Source of the DNA: Blastomyces gilchristii SLH14081
Taxonomy: Eukaryota > Ascomycota > Eurotiomycetes > Onygenales > Ajellomycetaceae
Direction: 5' to 3'
DNA: 64,000 nt
Assembly (NCBI RefSeq): GCF_000003855.2
Contig: NW_003101674.1
Coordinates: 982,734-1,046,733 of the forward strand
The notes under the pieces were generated by a model. The model saw only the letters and a list, made by a program, of their open reading frames with translations. It had not been told where the DNA came from and ran no database searches. How positions within the stretch are numbered: the first letter of the stretch is position 1; the number at the start of each line of letters is the position of its first letter. The position numbers and the translations under genes were made by a program. Below are positions 1 through 12,093 of this stretch, one piece after another.

Positions 1-782
1 TACCATAAGGGCGGGTTGGGAGGGCGGCGTGCGCACGAAAACGGACAGGAGGACGACTGACGGGACAGGGGGGATGCTTGACCGTCGACAACTCGTCGCC
101 ATTTCTCAAACCCGAGGGGCAGGTTTGCTGAAAAGCAAAGATCGGAGGCTGCTCAAGCGGTATACTACCTCCATGCGTCGTCGCTGGAGGGAAGTCGAAA
201 AAATTACTAAATAGTTGACTCACTGGCTGCGGGGTAGGATTGAGTCACACCTGAAAACCCATGAGCGAACGATACAATCTAACGAAACGAGATTTTAAGA
301 GCATGGCCGTCTTGATGTACTGACGACGTTATACCTAGGCACATGAACGACCTTTGATATACTGTCGGTGTCATTGACAGCTGAAAGATTAGAGATTTAA
401 CTAGAATTGAGTAGCTTTGATGTTATTAGTGAGAAACTTTTTTTTTTGTCTCACATAGAGCGACTTGGTGAATATATACACGGCATCAGTGTTTATACGG
501 CATACAATTGATGCAGGAAATGTGCAGTATGATTGTTTATGTACTGCTAAAATAATTAATAATAATAATAATAAGAAGAATAATAAGAATAATATTAATA
601 AAATTAAAATTAATAATAATAAAATTAAGAACTTGGTAAGAGATTAATTGTAAATGGCCGAAATCTGTAGACGAAACCACACTTTCTGTAAGCCGAAGCT
701 GCCGAACAAGGCATGTGCTCGTGGCGTTTAGAGCCTCCTTACCAGCCTTAGGCCTGAAATTTCCTTTTTGCATTTAAGGGTA
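1..782. other. Intergenic, 3' side of the M28 peptidase gene
   Basis: No credible gene is seen. A run rich in AAT/AAG triplets (about 556-625) is an imperfect microsatellite and generates the small open frames here. The first 250 bases are of normal composition and could be the end of a neighbouring gene's flank, but no splice-supported coding frame is recognisable. Confidence 0.6.
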
Positions 783-3261
783 TCACTTCAGCAAGGCCGT
801 GGCATCGTCTATTTTCTCCTGAATGATAGCTCTCCATCTCTAAATATCCAGCAAAATTCGTTAACATATATTCCAAGACAGAAGATGCGAATAACTGATA
901 TACATAATAGTGACGTTTGATCTAAAGGCGGGACCTTACCTTGGCATTATCCAAATTACCACTCTCAAAGCTCTCGACGAGGCCAGGGAATGGTGCACCG
1001 GAATACCCAGTCCACAAGCCTGGTGCGAATACAACATGCTTGAACCAGTTTCGCCCATCCAGGCCCTGCTGGTGCAGCATTTTCCGTTCTAGGTATTTAT
1101 ATTTGTCATTTGCCGCACGAATCTTGAAGAAAAGTTGTACCTTCTTCCACCACTGCCACCAGGGCAGATCCTCATCGAGTTGCTTTGTAAGTGACGACGT
1201 GTATGCATCAAATGCAACTGCGGCGTTGTATAGATTTACAATCGCGGCATCAAGTGACTTGAAGCTAAATCCAGTGGTTGCTTTCTCTTTCACGGTGTCC
1301 AGGTACATGGCTAGCCCACTGGCGTAATCGGTTGCGTTCAAGCCCAAAACAGGTTTCTCTACCAGGTATGCGGCTGTTAAAGACCAGACTTTCGCAGCGG
1401 CAATATGGTACGTCCAGTTCGGGTCGCCGTAGTGATTCATCCAGTCAAAGCTGTCATAATTTGAATGGTATTGGTATACCGCATCCCCATCCTTCCGTTT
1501 GAAACCGTAATCGACACAGGGAATGCCGGCAAAGTCCTGGAAGGCAGTAAAGTCACTTCCGCTTCCCATGGAGGAAATTTTACCGTCCCAAACGTCAAGG
1601 ACAGTCTGGCCTTCGACGGTCTGATTTGGTGAAAGGACGAGGCTAGTGGCCTCATAGATAGCTTTATTTAGTAAGGGGCTGGCACTTGCTTTGAAATGTT
1701 GTCCACTGGTAGCCACGTCGACATTGAGATAGGCAACGATAGACTTGGAGAGCCAGGTGAGATTCTCCTCCACCCACTCTGTGGAGCCGATCAAGCCATA
1801 CTCTTCCCCATCCCAGCTGGCGAAGACAATGGTACGAAGTGGTTTCCAACCAGCCTTCATAGCATGGGCAAAGCTACGAATCACTTCGTTAAGAGCGGCG
1901 GAGCCGCTATTCGGGTCTCCGGCCCCGCCTGCAATCCAAGCGTCTCTGTGGTTGCCAAGAATAACCACTTCGTCCGGAATAGTGCCCTTGATGACCCCGA
2001 TTACGTTCCAGATCGGTGTTGTAATGTATTCTTGTTCATTGTACATATTCAAAACAACGTCTTCTGGTGTTGGACCAATATTATACTCCACTCCTTTGTG
2101 GCTGAGCCCACCGCCTTGCCAGTGCGCATCGAAATCAGAGGCCTTAGGTCCATGTCCATTCAGAGCTTTGAGAAGAGGTATAGCCTCTTTGTATGATATT
2201 GGGAGCGATGGAATTGACGGAATTGAATGACGCGGATCTTTGCGAGGGCAGCCTGGGGTAGAAGGATACCCTGGAGTCGTTGGATCGCCAGGTGCAATAC
2301 CTTGTTTGTAAGTACATGTACGTTAGTAAGTAAACAGAAGAACACAACGATTCGAAGTGGACGAACTTAAAAATTGCACGCTACCCCGCTGCACAGCACT
2401 AGGGTTGCGAGCCGGGCCGTCTGGGTACGCCTCATAGCCGTTTGCTTCAGTTATATCACCGTCCTCCTGCGGGTCTGAGTATATAACAACACCCACCATC
2501 CCGAGCTCCTGTGCACGCTTCACTTTCAAGCCGCGAAAGATAGTACCGTACTTTACCAAAGCGATTTTCCCCTCTAGACTGACGTTCGCTTTAATGAGAT
2601 CTTCAAAATCCTGGTATGTTCCAAAGTTGGCATACACAAATTGGGCTGTGACATTCCCACTTGACGAATAGCCATGGAAGGTAGGGATGCGATCGACCAA
2701 ACCACTTGTAGAATCCTCAGGCAGGACATCTTCTTCCAATGTTGCTTCAAACTTCACTACCGTATTTCCTCCTTTCTTTTCAAGCAACGCCAACCTATGA
2801 TCTGCTGGATAGTTGATGTATACGTCATATGAAGAGATACTAGTTTCAAGACCATATTCCTGCCATCTTTCCTGAGTCCATATGGCCTGGCTAAGATTTT
2901 TACCAGCTAAATGCGAGCCCGACGTATAATATTTGCTCCATTCCTTGGCTTTTTCAGCACTTGGGAGGGTTTGGAGGATGTTTTGCAAAGCTGTGTAGTT
3001 GAGGCCGTTCCCGTGAGGCCATGACGTGTGCGGGAAAGGGTTGGACCATGGAAGATAGGAACAAATAGATCCGTGATCGCGAGGTAGGACAGCAAACGGG
3101 ACAAGAAAAAGGACCACCGCAATAGATAGGAGGGTAGCAAGACCCAAGGAACAAGCACCCCGAAGTGTCGAGTGACGATATCGTGGGCGGCGTGAAGCTA
3201 CTTGGACGACTAGCAGCGGAGTGCTCTCAGTAATCGGCATGTTGGGCGGCTTCTCCCTCAT
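783..3261 (-). CDS. M28 Zn-peptidase, glutamate carboxypeptidase II / transferrin-receptor-like
   Basis: A three-exon model gives 770 residues: 3261-2367, 2300-940 and 839-783. Introns are 2301-2366 (phase 1; its removal creates the family sequence VQRGSVQFLSIAPGD) and 840-939 (phase 0). The last exon adds a helical tail ending ATALLK. The order fits a type II membrane protein of the PSMA/Vps70 group: short cytosolic N terminus, one hydrophobic segment at about residues 35-60, then the protease-associated domain (FRGLKVKRAQELG, about 245-275) and the M28 peptidase domain. Metal and catalytic residues are visible: His416 in GNHRDAW, Asp427 in GAGDPNSG, Glu464/Glu465 in WDGEEYG, Asp493 in YLNVD and His577 in QYHSNYDSF. 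All key residues are present, so an active co-catalytic zinc peptidase is likely, acting in the vacuolar/secretory lumen or at the cell surface (inferred). The substrate cannot be told. Confidence 0.93.
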
Positions 3262-4914
3262 GGCTTAGCGCAAGTTAAGTATGCCAGACGAAGGGTAGTG
3301 GAGGTGAGAACTGGAGGAGTAGTAGAAGCCGAGATTGATTGATTTCATGTCATTATCATGGTGGCAGCTCGGGGAGAGACACGAGGAAGCTCTGGCTTGG
3401 CTTCTTGTCAGAAAATGGCGTGCGTCGCAAATGGGATGATGATGTAACTAACACTGGCCGCCTGGAATAAATAATTACTAACTGCAGCGTGGAGAAACCC
3501 TGCGTCGGGCAACAGACTCGGAACGCAAGGAGAGAGGAGAGATACATAATTTCGCGCAAAGAAATTTGAAACTCAATAATAATAATAATAATATATATAT
3601 ATATATTTACTGTTTTATACAATCAATATCTACTTGGGTGATCAATCACTAATAGATTTATGGTTAGCCGTCGTCTGGCTTGCTAGCGCCAACGGAAAAC
3701 AGGGCTGAGAAAGGGGACATTGCTCCCGCCCGCAGGATCCACCAATAAGCCGCCTAGTTATATGGATACATTAAGAAGAGAAGCTTCCCTTTTCCTAGGT
3801 GAAATTTAGATCAACTGTAACGTAACTCTTTTCATAAATTCCGGATGCTGGATTTCCAATAACCGTCCAGGACACAGTATAGCTGAAGTCCAGTAAAAAG
3901 CCCTGATTGTTAAATTATGTTGACCAAAAACCCCCTCAACGACACAATCATTGACATTTACAAAATATCCAGTTCCAAAAATAGTTAATTGAAAATATGT
4001 GGTGAATATATCATAGAAAACAAGTCACTCAAAACAAATCACTCATGGGCCATTATCAAGGGAGATCGGAAAGCACAGACAATAGAAAAAGAATGATCTG
4101 GACTAACCACTGCGCTGCATTGCCTTTTCTCCCTCGCCTTTTTCTTCTTTATTTGTTTCCTCCCATTTATTTGTTTGTTTTCTTCAGACCTTTGGAAGTT
4201 CGTTTCTACAAGAGCAATCGCAAAAAAGTAAACTTACATTCAGTATATGGAAATACGCAGCAGCGAAATACTCTCATCGTGGCTTGGAGACAAGGGGACG
4301 AGTTCCCCTTTTAATTGACTCAACATAAAATTTAAACTCCCTTTCGCCAACCCTGTCTCCGGCCTTCTGCCAAATGAACGGTTGGTCACTCTGGAGCTCC
4401 TCAAAACGAAAATTGCAGAAGAGAAAACAAAGCGAAAAAAAGTGAAAGAACATTCGAATGAACCTAGCTGCGCATAGATTTGCTCCGAAAGCAACCCTCC
4501 TCCAACGGACAAGACCATCATTATATAAGATTTGCAATCGGACTCACCAGTGCCGACGAAATCCTCCTTGTCATTTTATCGGTGGAATTATGCATTTGCA
4601 GGTCTCCATGAACAGTCGGTATTTCTTCTTCGGTTGAAAGGTCAGAGATTAACAGCCATATTTGGCCCCGGTTCCGGCTTCTGAAAAAAGCGCACCTGCC
4701 TGCTCATCACAGTTGCTGAGGATCAATGCTGAAACTGCATTTAAGGAATATATGTCTTCTAGAATTTTGGTGTGTCGAAGGACTTAACTGGACGCTACAA
4801 CCATTCCTCCAGTATATATAATCCGCCTGTTGTGACGGCTACCTTCCGAAGCAAATATAAAAGGACGGCCAGGAGATGGAATGGATGAAATCGGATGGAA
4901 AGCGGACATCGTAC
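3262..4914. other. Intergenic between two minus-strand genes
   Basis: This holds the promoter of the M28 peptidase gene (right next to 3262) and the 3' flank of the BuGZ-like gene. There is a small AAT/AT microsatellite at about 3576-3607. The open frames at 4045-4314 and 4240-4537 overlap one another on opposite strands and show no family motif, so they were not called. Confidence 0.6.
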
Positions 4915-6439
4915 TTATTGCGGCGGATTTACCAATGTGTCGGAAGCGGTATTGACTCCCACGACTGCAGCAGTAGTTGCGTCCCCAAGGACCGTATCCT
5001 CCTTGCGTTCAGGAACATATGCGTACCTAGGCAATTGAGCCATTTTCTCCTCCGGGCTTATCTCGTTATCAGAATACACCATTCTCGTAGCCTTCGATTT
5101 TTCCTTCTCTTTCCTTGCTGGCTTCTCACCAGTCCCGTCCTCAGGCTTCGCTGTAGGAGTGGAGGACTTGCCGGCCATTTCGTCAACTTGCTTCGCTGTT
5201 CCTGAAATCAGGTCATCAATTGAGCTTGAGGGTTGTTCTCCAGTAGGATGAGGTCCCGAAGGACTTCTACTACTTTGAGATTGCTCTGCTCCATATGAAG
5301 GTTGACCATGATGCAATTGTTGCATTTGGAAGGCATTGACCTGCGGCACCCCAAAACTTGGGCGTTGGGGAAGGCTAGGAGCAGTAGGTAAACTAGGTGT
5401 ACGAGAGGGGAAGGGACTAGTTTGGGGGGGGGTTTGGGTTCGGGGTGCTTGCTGTTGTTGAAATGCTACAGGGGGCGTATTGGTTCCCAATGGGCGCTGG
5501 GGCAAAGTCGACGCAGCAGGCGGGTAGTGTTGTGGTGACATTTGCGGAGGGCTAAATTGAGTTGTGGGAAACTGCTGTACGGTAGGTGGATATTGAGCAT
5601 AGACGGGAGAAGCATAATCGGGTTGCTTCTGGAATGACGCCGCACCTGGTTGATAAGCGCCAGTGTGTCCATAGGGCTGCGGATAAGGATACGGCTGACT
5701 TGAGCCATTCAACGGCTGTTGACTTGTAGGATACTGAGTCGTTGGAGCCTACAGTCCATGTATTGTCAGATAGCGTTTCAAATATTGGGCTCGGATGGAA
5801 AAACGCGAAAGACACTCACATATGCAGCCGCACCTGTCTGTATCCCCTGTCCAGCACCAACAGGGGTGACATCCCCGCTGCTGCTTCCCGCCGCTTGTTC
5901 AGCAAGTTTCGCCTTATGTTCGGCAAGTCTCTTTTTCAATTCTGCGGGACTTTCGAACTTGGGTTTCTTCGATTGACTTCCACCACCTGGCACCCCAGGT
6001 GCCGGGTTCCCAGTCACAGCACGTCGTTCCGCTTCAGCCTGTTGATATTGAGTCAGGACGCGCTGATTGTGAGCCTGCAATACATCCTCTGGGACGCCCT
6101 CCATGCCAAAAATCTCGATATCCAAGCTCGACCGGTTAGGTAGGGCATTATCCACGGCACTTAATGTCTCTTTATGGACTTGGCTCATGTGAACAGATAA
6201 TCCTAGTACCAATATTAGTTAGTCAATACATTGTCGGGTAATCGATCTAAAGTTAAAGTTGGGCAGTCCTCACCTCCGGCTGTATTCAGTCTTCTACCGC
6301 ACCTATCGCATTTGAAATGTTTCGCTTTTTGGTGGGAAATTAGAATCTTTAGGTCGTCGAAGTCGCGTTCACAGTAATAGCACCAGGGCCGGCTCAGGAG
6401 TTCCTCGAGGTCGGGATGACCACGCTTCTTCTTACCCAT
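4915..6439 (-). CDS. BuGZ/ZNF207-like C2H2 zinc-finger protein
   Basis: Three exons, 6439-6274, 6202-5820 and 5748-4915, give 460 residues; introns are 6203-6273 and 5749-5819 (71 bp each, GT-AG). The first intron splits the second finger, and joining restores it. The N terminus begins [10 protein letters not shown] and carries two tandem C2H2 fingers: Cys20, Cys23, His36, His41 and Cys44, Cys47, His60, His65. These are followed by the conserved block [16 protein letters not shown] and [13 protein letters not shown] typical of BuGZ/ZNF207. The remainder is low-complexity, rich in Pro, Gln, Tyr and Ser, as in animal BuGZ, where it supports phase separation. Animal BuGZ binds Bub3 and microtubules and also acts with the spliceosome. 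Which role holds in fungi is not established by this sequence, and no clear Bub3-binding GLEBS motif was identified by eye. Confidence 0.9.
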
Positions 6440-7410
6440 AGTGAGCTATGGGTGGAAAATAATATTAAAGTGTGGTAAAGATGGATTAATGCAAGATAGC
6501 TACAAAACGGTCGCAAAATTGGTAAGGGCTGCTGTGATCGCGATGGGAAAAGTTTCCAAATCAAGAGCACAGGGAAGATAGCCTTGTCACGTGATTTAAT
6601 TTGGTGTCTCCCGTGGCAACCATGGACCAACTTTGAATTATCTCAGATTATAGCTAAAAGAAAAATAGAAATATATAATTTTTATCTTAAAAAAATTAAT
6701 ATTTAATATAAATAACTTAAAAATGATCATTTTTTTCTTTAAAATTATAAAAATATCAAATTATTTCTGTATTTAAAAAGATATAAATCAATTTTAATTC
6801 AATATTTTATATTTAAAAATTAAAAAATAAAAATAAAAATTAACAAATTAAATTACTATTCTCACTTATAATTGAAATCATAAGATCTGACCTATTTGGA
6901 TTAGCTTATTTCCTATTTGAGATTAGCTTCAAAGAGTGAGTGACTACCTATATATAACCTGACCTGGGCAGCTGCTAAGATTCTGAGATAAGACATTGGA
7001 AGAAGCAATAATAGTAATTCCTTGAAAAGAATTAATTTATACAGATTCGTAAATTTTTCCTGTTCTATGAATACATGAAGTAGCCAACGGGGGTAATAAT
7101 AACTATTTACATAGACAGATCATGGGCACCACTTAACACAATATCCTCGCCACGTAAAGACTCCCGACCGACCGAAGCAAAAAGAAAAAGTATAAGAAGT
7201 CGCAAAGAGAAATGAAAAGAAAACAACAACATATAAACCGGGGAATCCATATGATATGATACACAAAAATCTAAATGCGAAAATCCCGCCAACGCCTTCT
7301 GTGCCAAAAATGCTAAGCCCACCACGCCGACCACGTTTTCCATCCCCTAGACTTCCATATATAGACATGTCGAAATTGCCCCAGAACGGTTAAAAACAAG
7401 GTTCGCTTAA
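6440..7410. other. Intergenic with an AT-rich island
   Basis: This separates the BuGZ-like gene start from the 3' end of the next gene. A very AT-rich core (about 6655-6870) is bounded by short inverted repeats, listed separately as a possible MITE relic. No coding frame is supported. Confidence 0.6.
6638..6991. mobile_element. Possible MITE relic
   Basis: Seen: TTATCTCAGA at 6638-6647 is matched in inverse orientation by TCTGAGATAA at 6982-6991. The similarity continues imperfectly inward (TTATAGCT against ATCTTAGCAGCT). The 354-bp interior is non-coding and strongly AT-rich, unlike the flanks. No convincing target duplication is visible, so this may be chance or an old, decayed copy. Confidence 0.3.
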
Positions 7411-9285
7411 CTATTGACGATGGTTGCCCTGGTTATAGCTTACTTGATATACCTGCCCACCGTAGGGACTGTATCGGACTTGGGGATGTGTAGGGACAGC
7501 TAATGGATTTATCAAAAGGTCAGGTCGCCGAAGTTCAGGTTGCGGTTGAACAATCTGGTAAGGCTCTGCTGGCTCAACCCTTTCGTGCGTAGCTGGTGCT
7601 AGGGTGCCTTTTGCAACACGTTTGGCCTTCTTAGGGGGAGCGTCTTGGTTATCGGCTCCACCACTCTTCGAGTTAGATCTCCTCTTTCGCCCAGGAGGGG
7701 CCTTCGAGGCGCCCCCTTGCTTTTCTGCTTCAGCTTTATCCGCCTCAATCTGCGCTTTGGTTCGCTTTGGGTTTCTGGTTCGACCTTCGTGGTTAAATTT
7801 TGCCCAGTGGATGATCATTGCCTCTGTTCGCTTTGGATTCTTGGACTGTTGGATCTTAAGTTGGTTCTTGGGGTCCAGGAGTGGATCTTCATAAAGGGGT
7901 GTAGAAGCACGTTCCCTAGTAATTGATCGTCTTGAATGAGAAGTAGCGGTCGGTGTTACGGGGGTGGCCGTTGTAACTGGAATCCCGGATGTTGCCAGCT
8001 TCACGGTTAATGATTTAACGGGCTGATTTGGACGAGTGGTAGGTGTACTAGTTTTCGGAGAACTGGGTTGTAAAGGTAGTTGAGGGGTTGTTGAAGTCGC
8101 GCGTGACTTGGGTCGTTTAGCTCTTGCAGGCGTTGGTGCAGAGACGGGGCTTGACGGCTCTGTTTGTACCTGGGAGGTTTCTCTAGTTAAGGCATGTCTG
8201 AAGCCCCCAAACCGGGTTATTCGTTTTGGGCGGCCATCAGTTTCACGATCTATACCATTCGTTGTACCACTCGCATCCGCTGTGTCCACTTCTATAGGCT
8301 TCTTTCTGGGAGCTGGTTTGGACGGCGGGCGGACTCCGGGAATGTACTCGACACCATTAAGTTTAATTGGTTTCCAACCATCAACATTGAAAGGGTCTGC
8401 AGCGTTGAGTTTCAGCCTTTTCAGTTGCGTTGGAGTTGGTTTGAAGCCTCCCTGGGCAAATGGGTCTTGGAATCCTATTTTTGATTCCCGGGGATCGTGT
8501 TTGTATCCATAAAGCATCGCTTCTTTTTTATCTTCAAAAACGAGCGGATCTTCCAGCTTTCGTGGATTAGCAGCCTTTTTCAATGAATGCCGTGTGGCTC
8601 GTTTCGATAGTTTGTCGATGGCTAGGTACTCATCCTGCCACACCCTGAGAGCCCGGGCTGTATTTGCCGTGATGGCGTAAAGCTCTTCGGTCGTGTGTGA
8701 CTCTGGGTCATTTAAAATGTCAACATAAATTTCGGGCTTGGTGATTGGTAGAAAATTTCCCTTCGCCACAGCCTCTGTCTCATATGGCTTCGGGCGTTCA
8801 AAATCGCCAAATGTATTTTTCCAGAATGCAGGAAGATCCTCACTCTCTCCATCGTAGTCGTCAGTGAATTTTTGAACATGATTGATATTCCAAAACGCAT
8901 CAAGGCGCCTTTCCACAATTACCGCTTCACGGGAAAATGCTTCGAGACGACTAGCTTGCTCAGTCTCATCGAGGCCAGATTCAGTAAGAGGAGTCTCGTC
9001 AGCGGCATCTTGCTCAACCAGGGACACTTCGGGGTGAGCAATCACCATATGTTGCCTGAGCTCCTCAGCAGGGGAAATTGCATTTTCTTTGGTAGGCTGA
9101 AATGATTCATTACACCATGCACATTTCAAGGGCAGAAGGCTGGTAGCAGCGGGAGTTGATTGAATTGAACGAGACGATGGTCTGGGCGGCTCCGATTGCT
9201 GCAAGCGTAACGGCGATGAAGGAGATCTTGGCGTTTCTGTACCCCGAGCGCCAATGTCTATATCATCTTGAACCAAAAATGACAT
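7411..9285 (-). CDS. Conserved-looking hypothetical protein, 624 aa, N-terminal zinc-finger-like motif
   Basis: One uninterrupted frame of 624 codons starting MSFLVQDDIDIG. The N terminus is Ser/Pro-rich and disordered. Residues 55-84 form a C2H2-like motif (Cys55, Cys58, His79, His84) with an unusually long 20-residue loop (CAWCNESF ... RQHMVIAH). A central acidic-to-basic block (about 110-310, with EAMLYGYKHDPRESKIGFQDPF and FNVDGWKPIKLNGVEYIPGVRPP) looks globular and is the best candidate for a conserved domain. The C-terminal half is Ser/Thr/Pro/Lys-rich with bipartite basic stretches (APPGRKRRSNSK, PPKKAKRVAKG) that could be nuclear localisation signals. I do not recognise the family. 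A nuclear, chromatin- or RNA-associated role is only an inference from the finger and the basic tail. Confidence 0.85.
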   Translation of the reverse strand: MSFLVQDDIDIGARGTETPRSPSSPLRLQQSEPPRPSSRSIQSTPAATSLLPLKCAWCNESFQPTKENAISPAEELRQHMVIAHPEVSLVEQDAADETPLTESGLDETEQASRLEAFSREAVIVERRLDAFWNINHVQKFTDDYDGESEDLPAFWKNTFGDFERPKPYETEAVAKGNFLPITKPEIYVDILNDPESHTTEELYAITANTARALRVWQDEYLAIDKLSKRATRHSLKKAANPRKLEDPLVFEDKKEAMLYGYKHDPRESKIGFQDPFAQGGFKPTPTQLKRLKLNAADPFNVDGWKPIKLNGVEYIPGVRPPSKPAPRKKPIEVDTADASGTTNGIDRETDGRPKRITRFGGFRHALTRETSQVQTEPSSPVSAPTPARAKRPKSRATSTTPQLPLQPSSPKTSTPTTRPNQPVKSLTVKLATSGIPVTTATPVTPTATSHSRRSITRERASTPLYEDPLLDPKNQLKIQQSKNPKRTEAMIIHWAKFNHEGRTRNPKRTKAQIEADKAEAEKQGGASKAPPGRKRRSNSKSGGADNQDAPPKKAKRVAKGTLAPATHERVEPAEPYQIVQPQPELRRPDLLINPLAVPTHPQVRYSPYGGQVYQVSYNQGNHRQ

Positions 9286-11060
9286 GATGACAATCTACTT
9301 ATCTGTAGGTAAACTCAGTATGTGCGCATAGACCAGGACGAGCGCCGCGTCCGAAAAAGAGAATGAAAGTATCCCGAAACAGCGCATAGTAAATATTCAA
9401 AACATAAAATCTACAAAAAAGAAAATGAACCAAAACAACCTAAAGGTTATAGACAAAAGCATCGGCCTAGCGAAGCGGCAACTCGACATATCGTCATAGT
9501 GTTTGCAGTAAACATGGGTATATTATGAATTTTGGCGGGAACATCCAATTTAGGTTATCTCGGGTAATGCAAGTCCAAATAGTATGTGGCATCGCCAGAC
9601 GCGACTGGAACTTGGGAGGGAAAAAAAAGAAAGAAATAATAAAAAAAGTATCGTACCTGAACCGCTGATGAAATCCGATTTAATGATTAGCAATTGCTAA
9701 GCGTTTCAGCAATAATACATCGGGTTATTTCAAAGTTTTGCAACAACGAAGGAGAGGGAATAGAATTGATTCAATGCCAGGTTTTGGCTAGATTCGAACC
9801 GCCAGCCGCAAATTGAGTTAGTTGTTGGAGTTGAATCTTTGGCCCTCGAATTAGACGAAGGATCCGCTCAGCAGAAGTTTTAAAATTAAAAGTAATAATT
9901 AATAGAAGAGAATAGGATGTAAATGATAAGAAGAATTAACCGCTGGCCACAGCTTCGCGAAGCCTGTGGGAGGGTGGCGATGGGCGAGTACAGAGTAAAA
10001 AGAATTTTTGCGAGGTAAGGTAGAAACTCGGTCAAAGCGGCGTGGAGCTGAATCGGACAAGGAAGTAATAAAACAACAACAGAAGAGAAAGGGAGAGATG
10101 AATCACTGGTCAACAGCTCTCAAGACACAGATTATTTCCATATGTTCAGGATATTTTAATGTTGTTGTAGCCTTGAAGGAACTGATCTTGTAGTAAAGAT
10201 TTCTGCATTCTGGGTCTAAGAGCTGGATCTACTACAATGCTGGAGCAAAGTCACGTTACCTGCAGACTCCTGTCCTGGCCAATCAAAAGTGAGAACTTTC
10301 TGTACCATAAGATGTATTGATATTGTTTTTTTCATCTTGACAGCACAACATCAACACAAGTCCTTTGTTGCTCTGTTCACTTTTGTCCAAGGGATGGTAT
10401 GCAACTTGCTGTACCTTAGACATATTTTTCTTCAGCAAATTTTTTGACAATAATCAGAGAATAATGATCCTTCACTAAACAAGACCAGTTCATACGCACA
10501 CGTTCCAATAATTATTATTATGTAGATACTGAGATGTGTAACACCAATACAACAGAAAATGACAGGACTTAACCTAGGGCAGGGGTTGTTTGGTTCTAAC
10601 ATTTCTTTACTTTTCTCTAAGATGGCTGGGGAACTACTCAAAACTACTCAAACCGGTGTATAAAAGAAAATCCCCTTATATTTTCTCTTGGTGAATTTAA
10701 ATATGCCTCATATCAACGAATACAAAATTATATTGTCAAATAAGGAAAGACCCAGCGAATGCCAGGTTGCGCCGCTTAAAACCGGATTTCAATTAATGTT
10801 TATCTTACATACACTGAAGCCTTGTTCGTTTCCCGCTCCAACAGATTTTAGGCCTTCATGAGAAATTTATATTAGATTTGAGGAATCCCTTGTTGAAGCT
10901 CGAATTGGCAACTTATATTCAGCGTGGATTCTATACCAGGGCTATATTAGGCAACTCATCATAACCGGACTTATGAGCAAGTCTCTAAATCAGCTCAGAG
11001 TCAGCTCAAACGCGAGTCACTGCCGCTAATGACACGCATATTTCACACTTGCATACCTAT
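9286..11060. other. Intergenic, likely old repeat debris
   Basis: This lies between the 5' end of the 624-aa gene and the 3' end of the decarboxylase-like gene. Base composition drifts AT-rich, and the short frames at 9886-10193 and 10432-10641 oppose each other without family motifs. A tRNA T-arm-like stretch near 9786-9806 (minus strand) was examined and not accepted. Nothing else is supported. Confidence 0.5.
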
Positions 11061-11621
11061 TTATTTGTTCATCTCCCCAACATCCAGCGCAACCAAAAAC
11101 CTACTCACGCAATTATACGCCGCAACTGTAGCTGTTATCTCGACAACCTCCTTCTCACTGAAATGCCTCCTCAACTCCGCGAACACCTCTTCGGGTACAT
11201 TAACCGTCCTCGTCATTGCCTCCGTGTACTTTAAAACGGCAATTTGTTTTGAGGACATCAATGCCGCCAGTTCAGCGTCAGTGGGTGGGTTGTCTACTCC
11301 ACGCTGCACAAGTTTTAATGCCTCATCGGGGAAACCGGCCTCTGTCAACAAGGGAACATGGTGTTTCCACTCGAACCATGCTTCGTTTATAGCGGCAACG
11401 CGACAGATTGCGATTTCGCGAATGTCTGGGGAAATCGAGGTCTTGGTACGAATAGCGCCGAGAAATGAATTCCAGCCGTCGGCAACGGGGAATGAATGGA
11501 GAAGTGCTAGGTCGAGGGGGAGGAGGCCCCGTTCTCCCCTTCTAACTTGGACGCGCTTGAGAATGGCTTCATCCTCTTCGTTGGAGGCTGGGGGTGGGTT
11601 GGGAACGTATGGGAGGCGCAT
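11061..11621 (-). CDS. Carboxymuconolactone decarboxylase (CMD/AhpD-like) family protein
   Basis: Single exon, 186 residues, starting MRLPYVPNPPPASNEED. The frame covers the CMD-like helical fold: LLPLDLALLHSFPVADGWNSFLGAIR, then SPDIREIAICRVAAINEAWFEWKHHVPLLTEAG, then a helix with EAMTRTVNVPEEVFAELRRHFSEKEVVEITATVAAYNCVSRFLVAL, which matches the usual EvvEl...ayn..nRf pattern. Members of this superfamily are small oligomeric all-helical enzymes (decarboxylases, lactone-ring enzymes, AhpD peroxidases). The redox CXXC of AhpD is absent: the equivalent segment reads FEWKHH, so peroxidase activity by the AhpD mechanism is not expected. The length is usual for fungal members. The substrate is unknown. 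A downstream start would lose part of the first helix, so the 11621 start was kept. Confidence 0.85.
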   Translation of the reverse strand: MRLPYVPNPPPASNEEDEAILKRVQVRRGERGLLPLDLALLHSFPVADGWNSFLGAIRTKTSISPDIREIAICRVAAINEAWFEWKHHVPLLTEAGFPDEALKLVQRGVDNPPTDAELAALMSSKQIAVLKYTEAMTRTVNVPEEVFAELRRHFSEKEVVEITATVAAYNCVSRFLVALDVGEMNK

Positions 11622-12093
11622 GGTGACGATTGCAGGATGGACTCCGATGGAGAAGTAGTGAACTTAGAAAAGTTGCTGGTACCAACGTAATATTGTTTCA
11701 ATCAGGATTCTAGAAAAAGGAGACGCCACCTGAGCCCAAGGTACTAGAGTAGCATACAAAAACTGGAGGCCCCAGGTATTCGGTACGCACCTTTTAGGAT
11801 AAGATAGTCAAAATATCTTCGAGCTTCTGTGTGCAAAGACATTGTGGAGCTAAGCTCAAAATGGAAGGCCCTGCAAGATTGATTTTATGGCTTATTATTA
11901 ATAATAATAGAAGAGATAGAATTGTAAAAACAAATAGAGATTTATTTTTCAGTGCAAAAGCACCAGCTAACTAAGTAAAAAAAGAAAAAAAGGAAAAAAC
12001 ATCTCACTGACTTATATCTCATTCTCAAGAACAGTTTGAGTGATCTGAAGAAGATTTATAATAGTTCTGAATTTAGTCTTCAGAGTCACATTC
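11622..12093. other. Intergenic, promoter side of the CMD-like gene
   Basis: Non-coding. The segment from about 11895 becomes A-rich (short A runs near 11975-11998) and leads up to a solo LTR. No gene recognised. Confidence 0.55.

Noticed and set aside
9781..9860. tRNA-like T-arm (CGGTTCGAATC on the minus strand) suggesting a tRNA gene
   Set aside because: The stem around the TTCGAAT loop pairs poorly, no matching acceptor, D or anticodon arm could be drawn, and the A box is lacking. At best a decayed fragment.
10200..10700. Suspected copia Pol remnant near the CMD-like gene
   Set aside because: Translation of the minus strand gave no convincing RT, integrase or RNase H motif.
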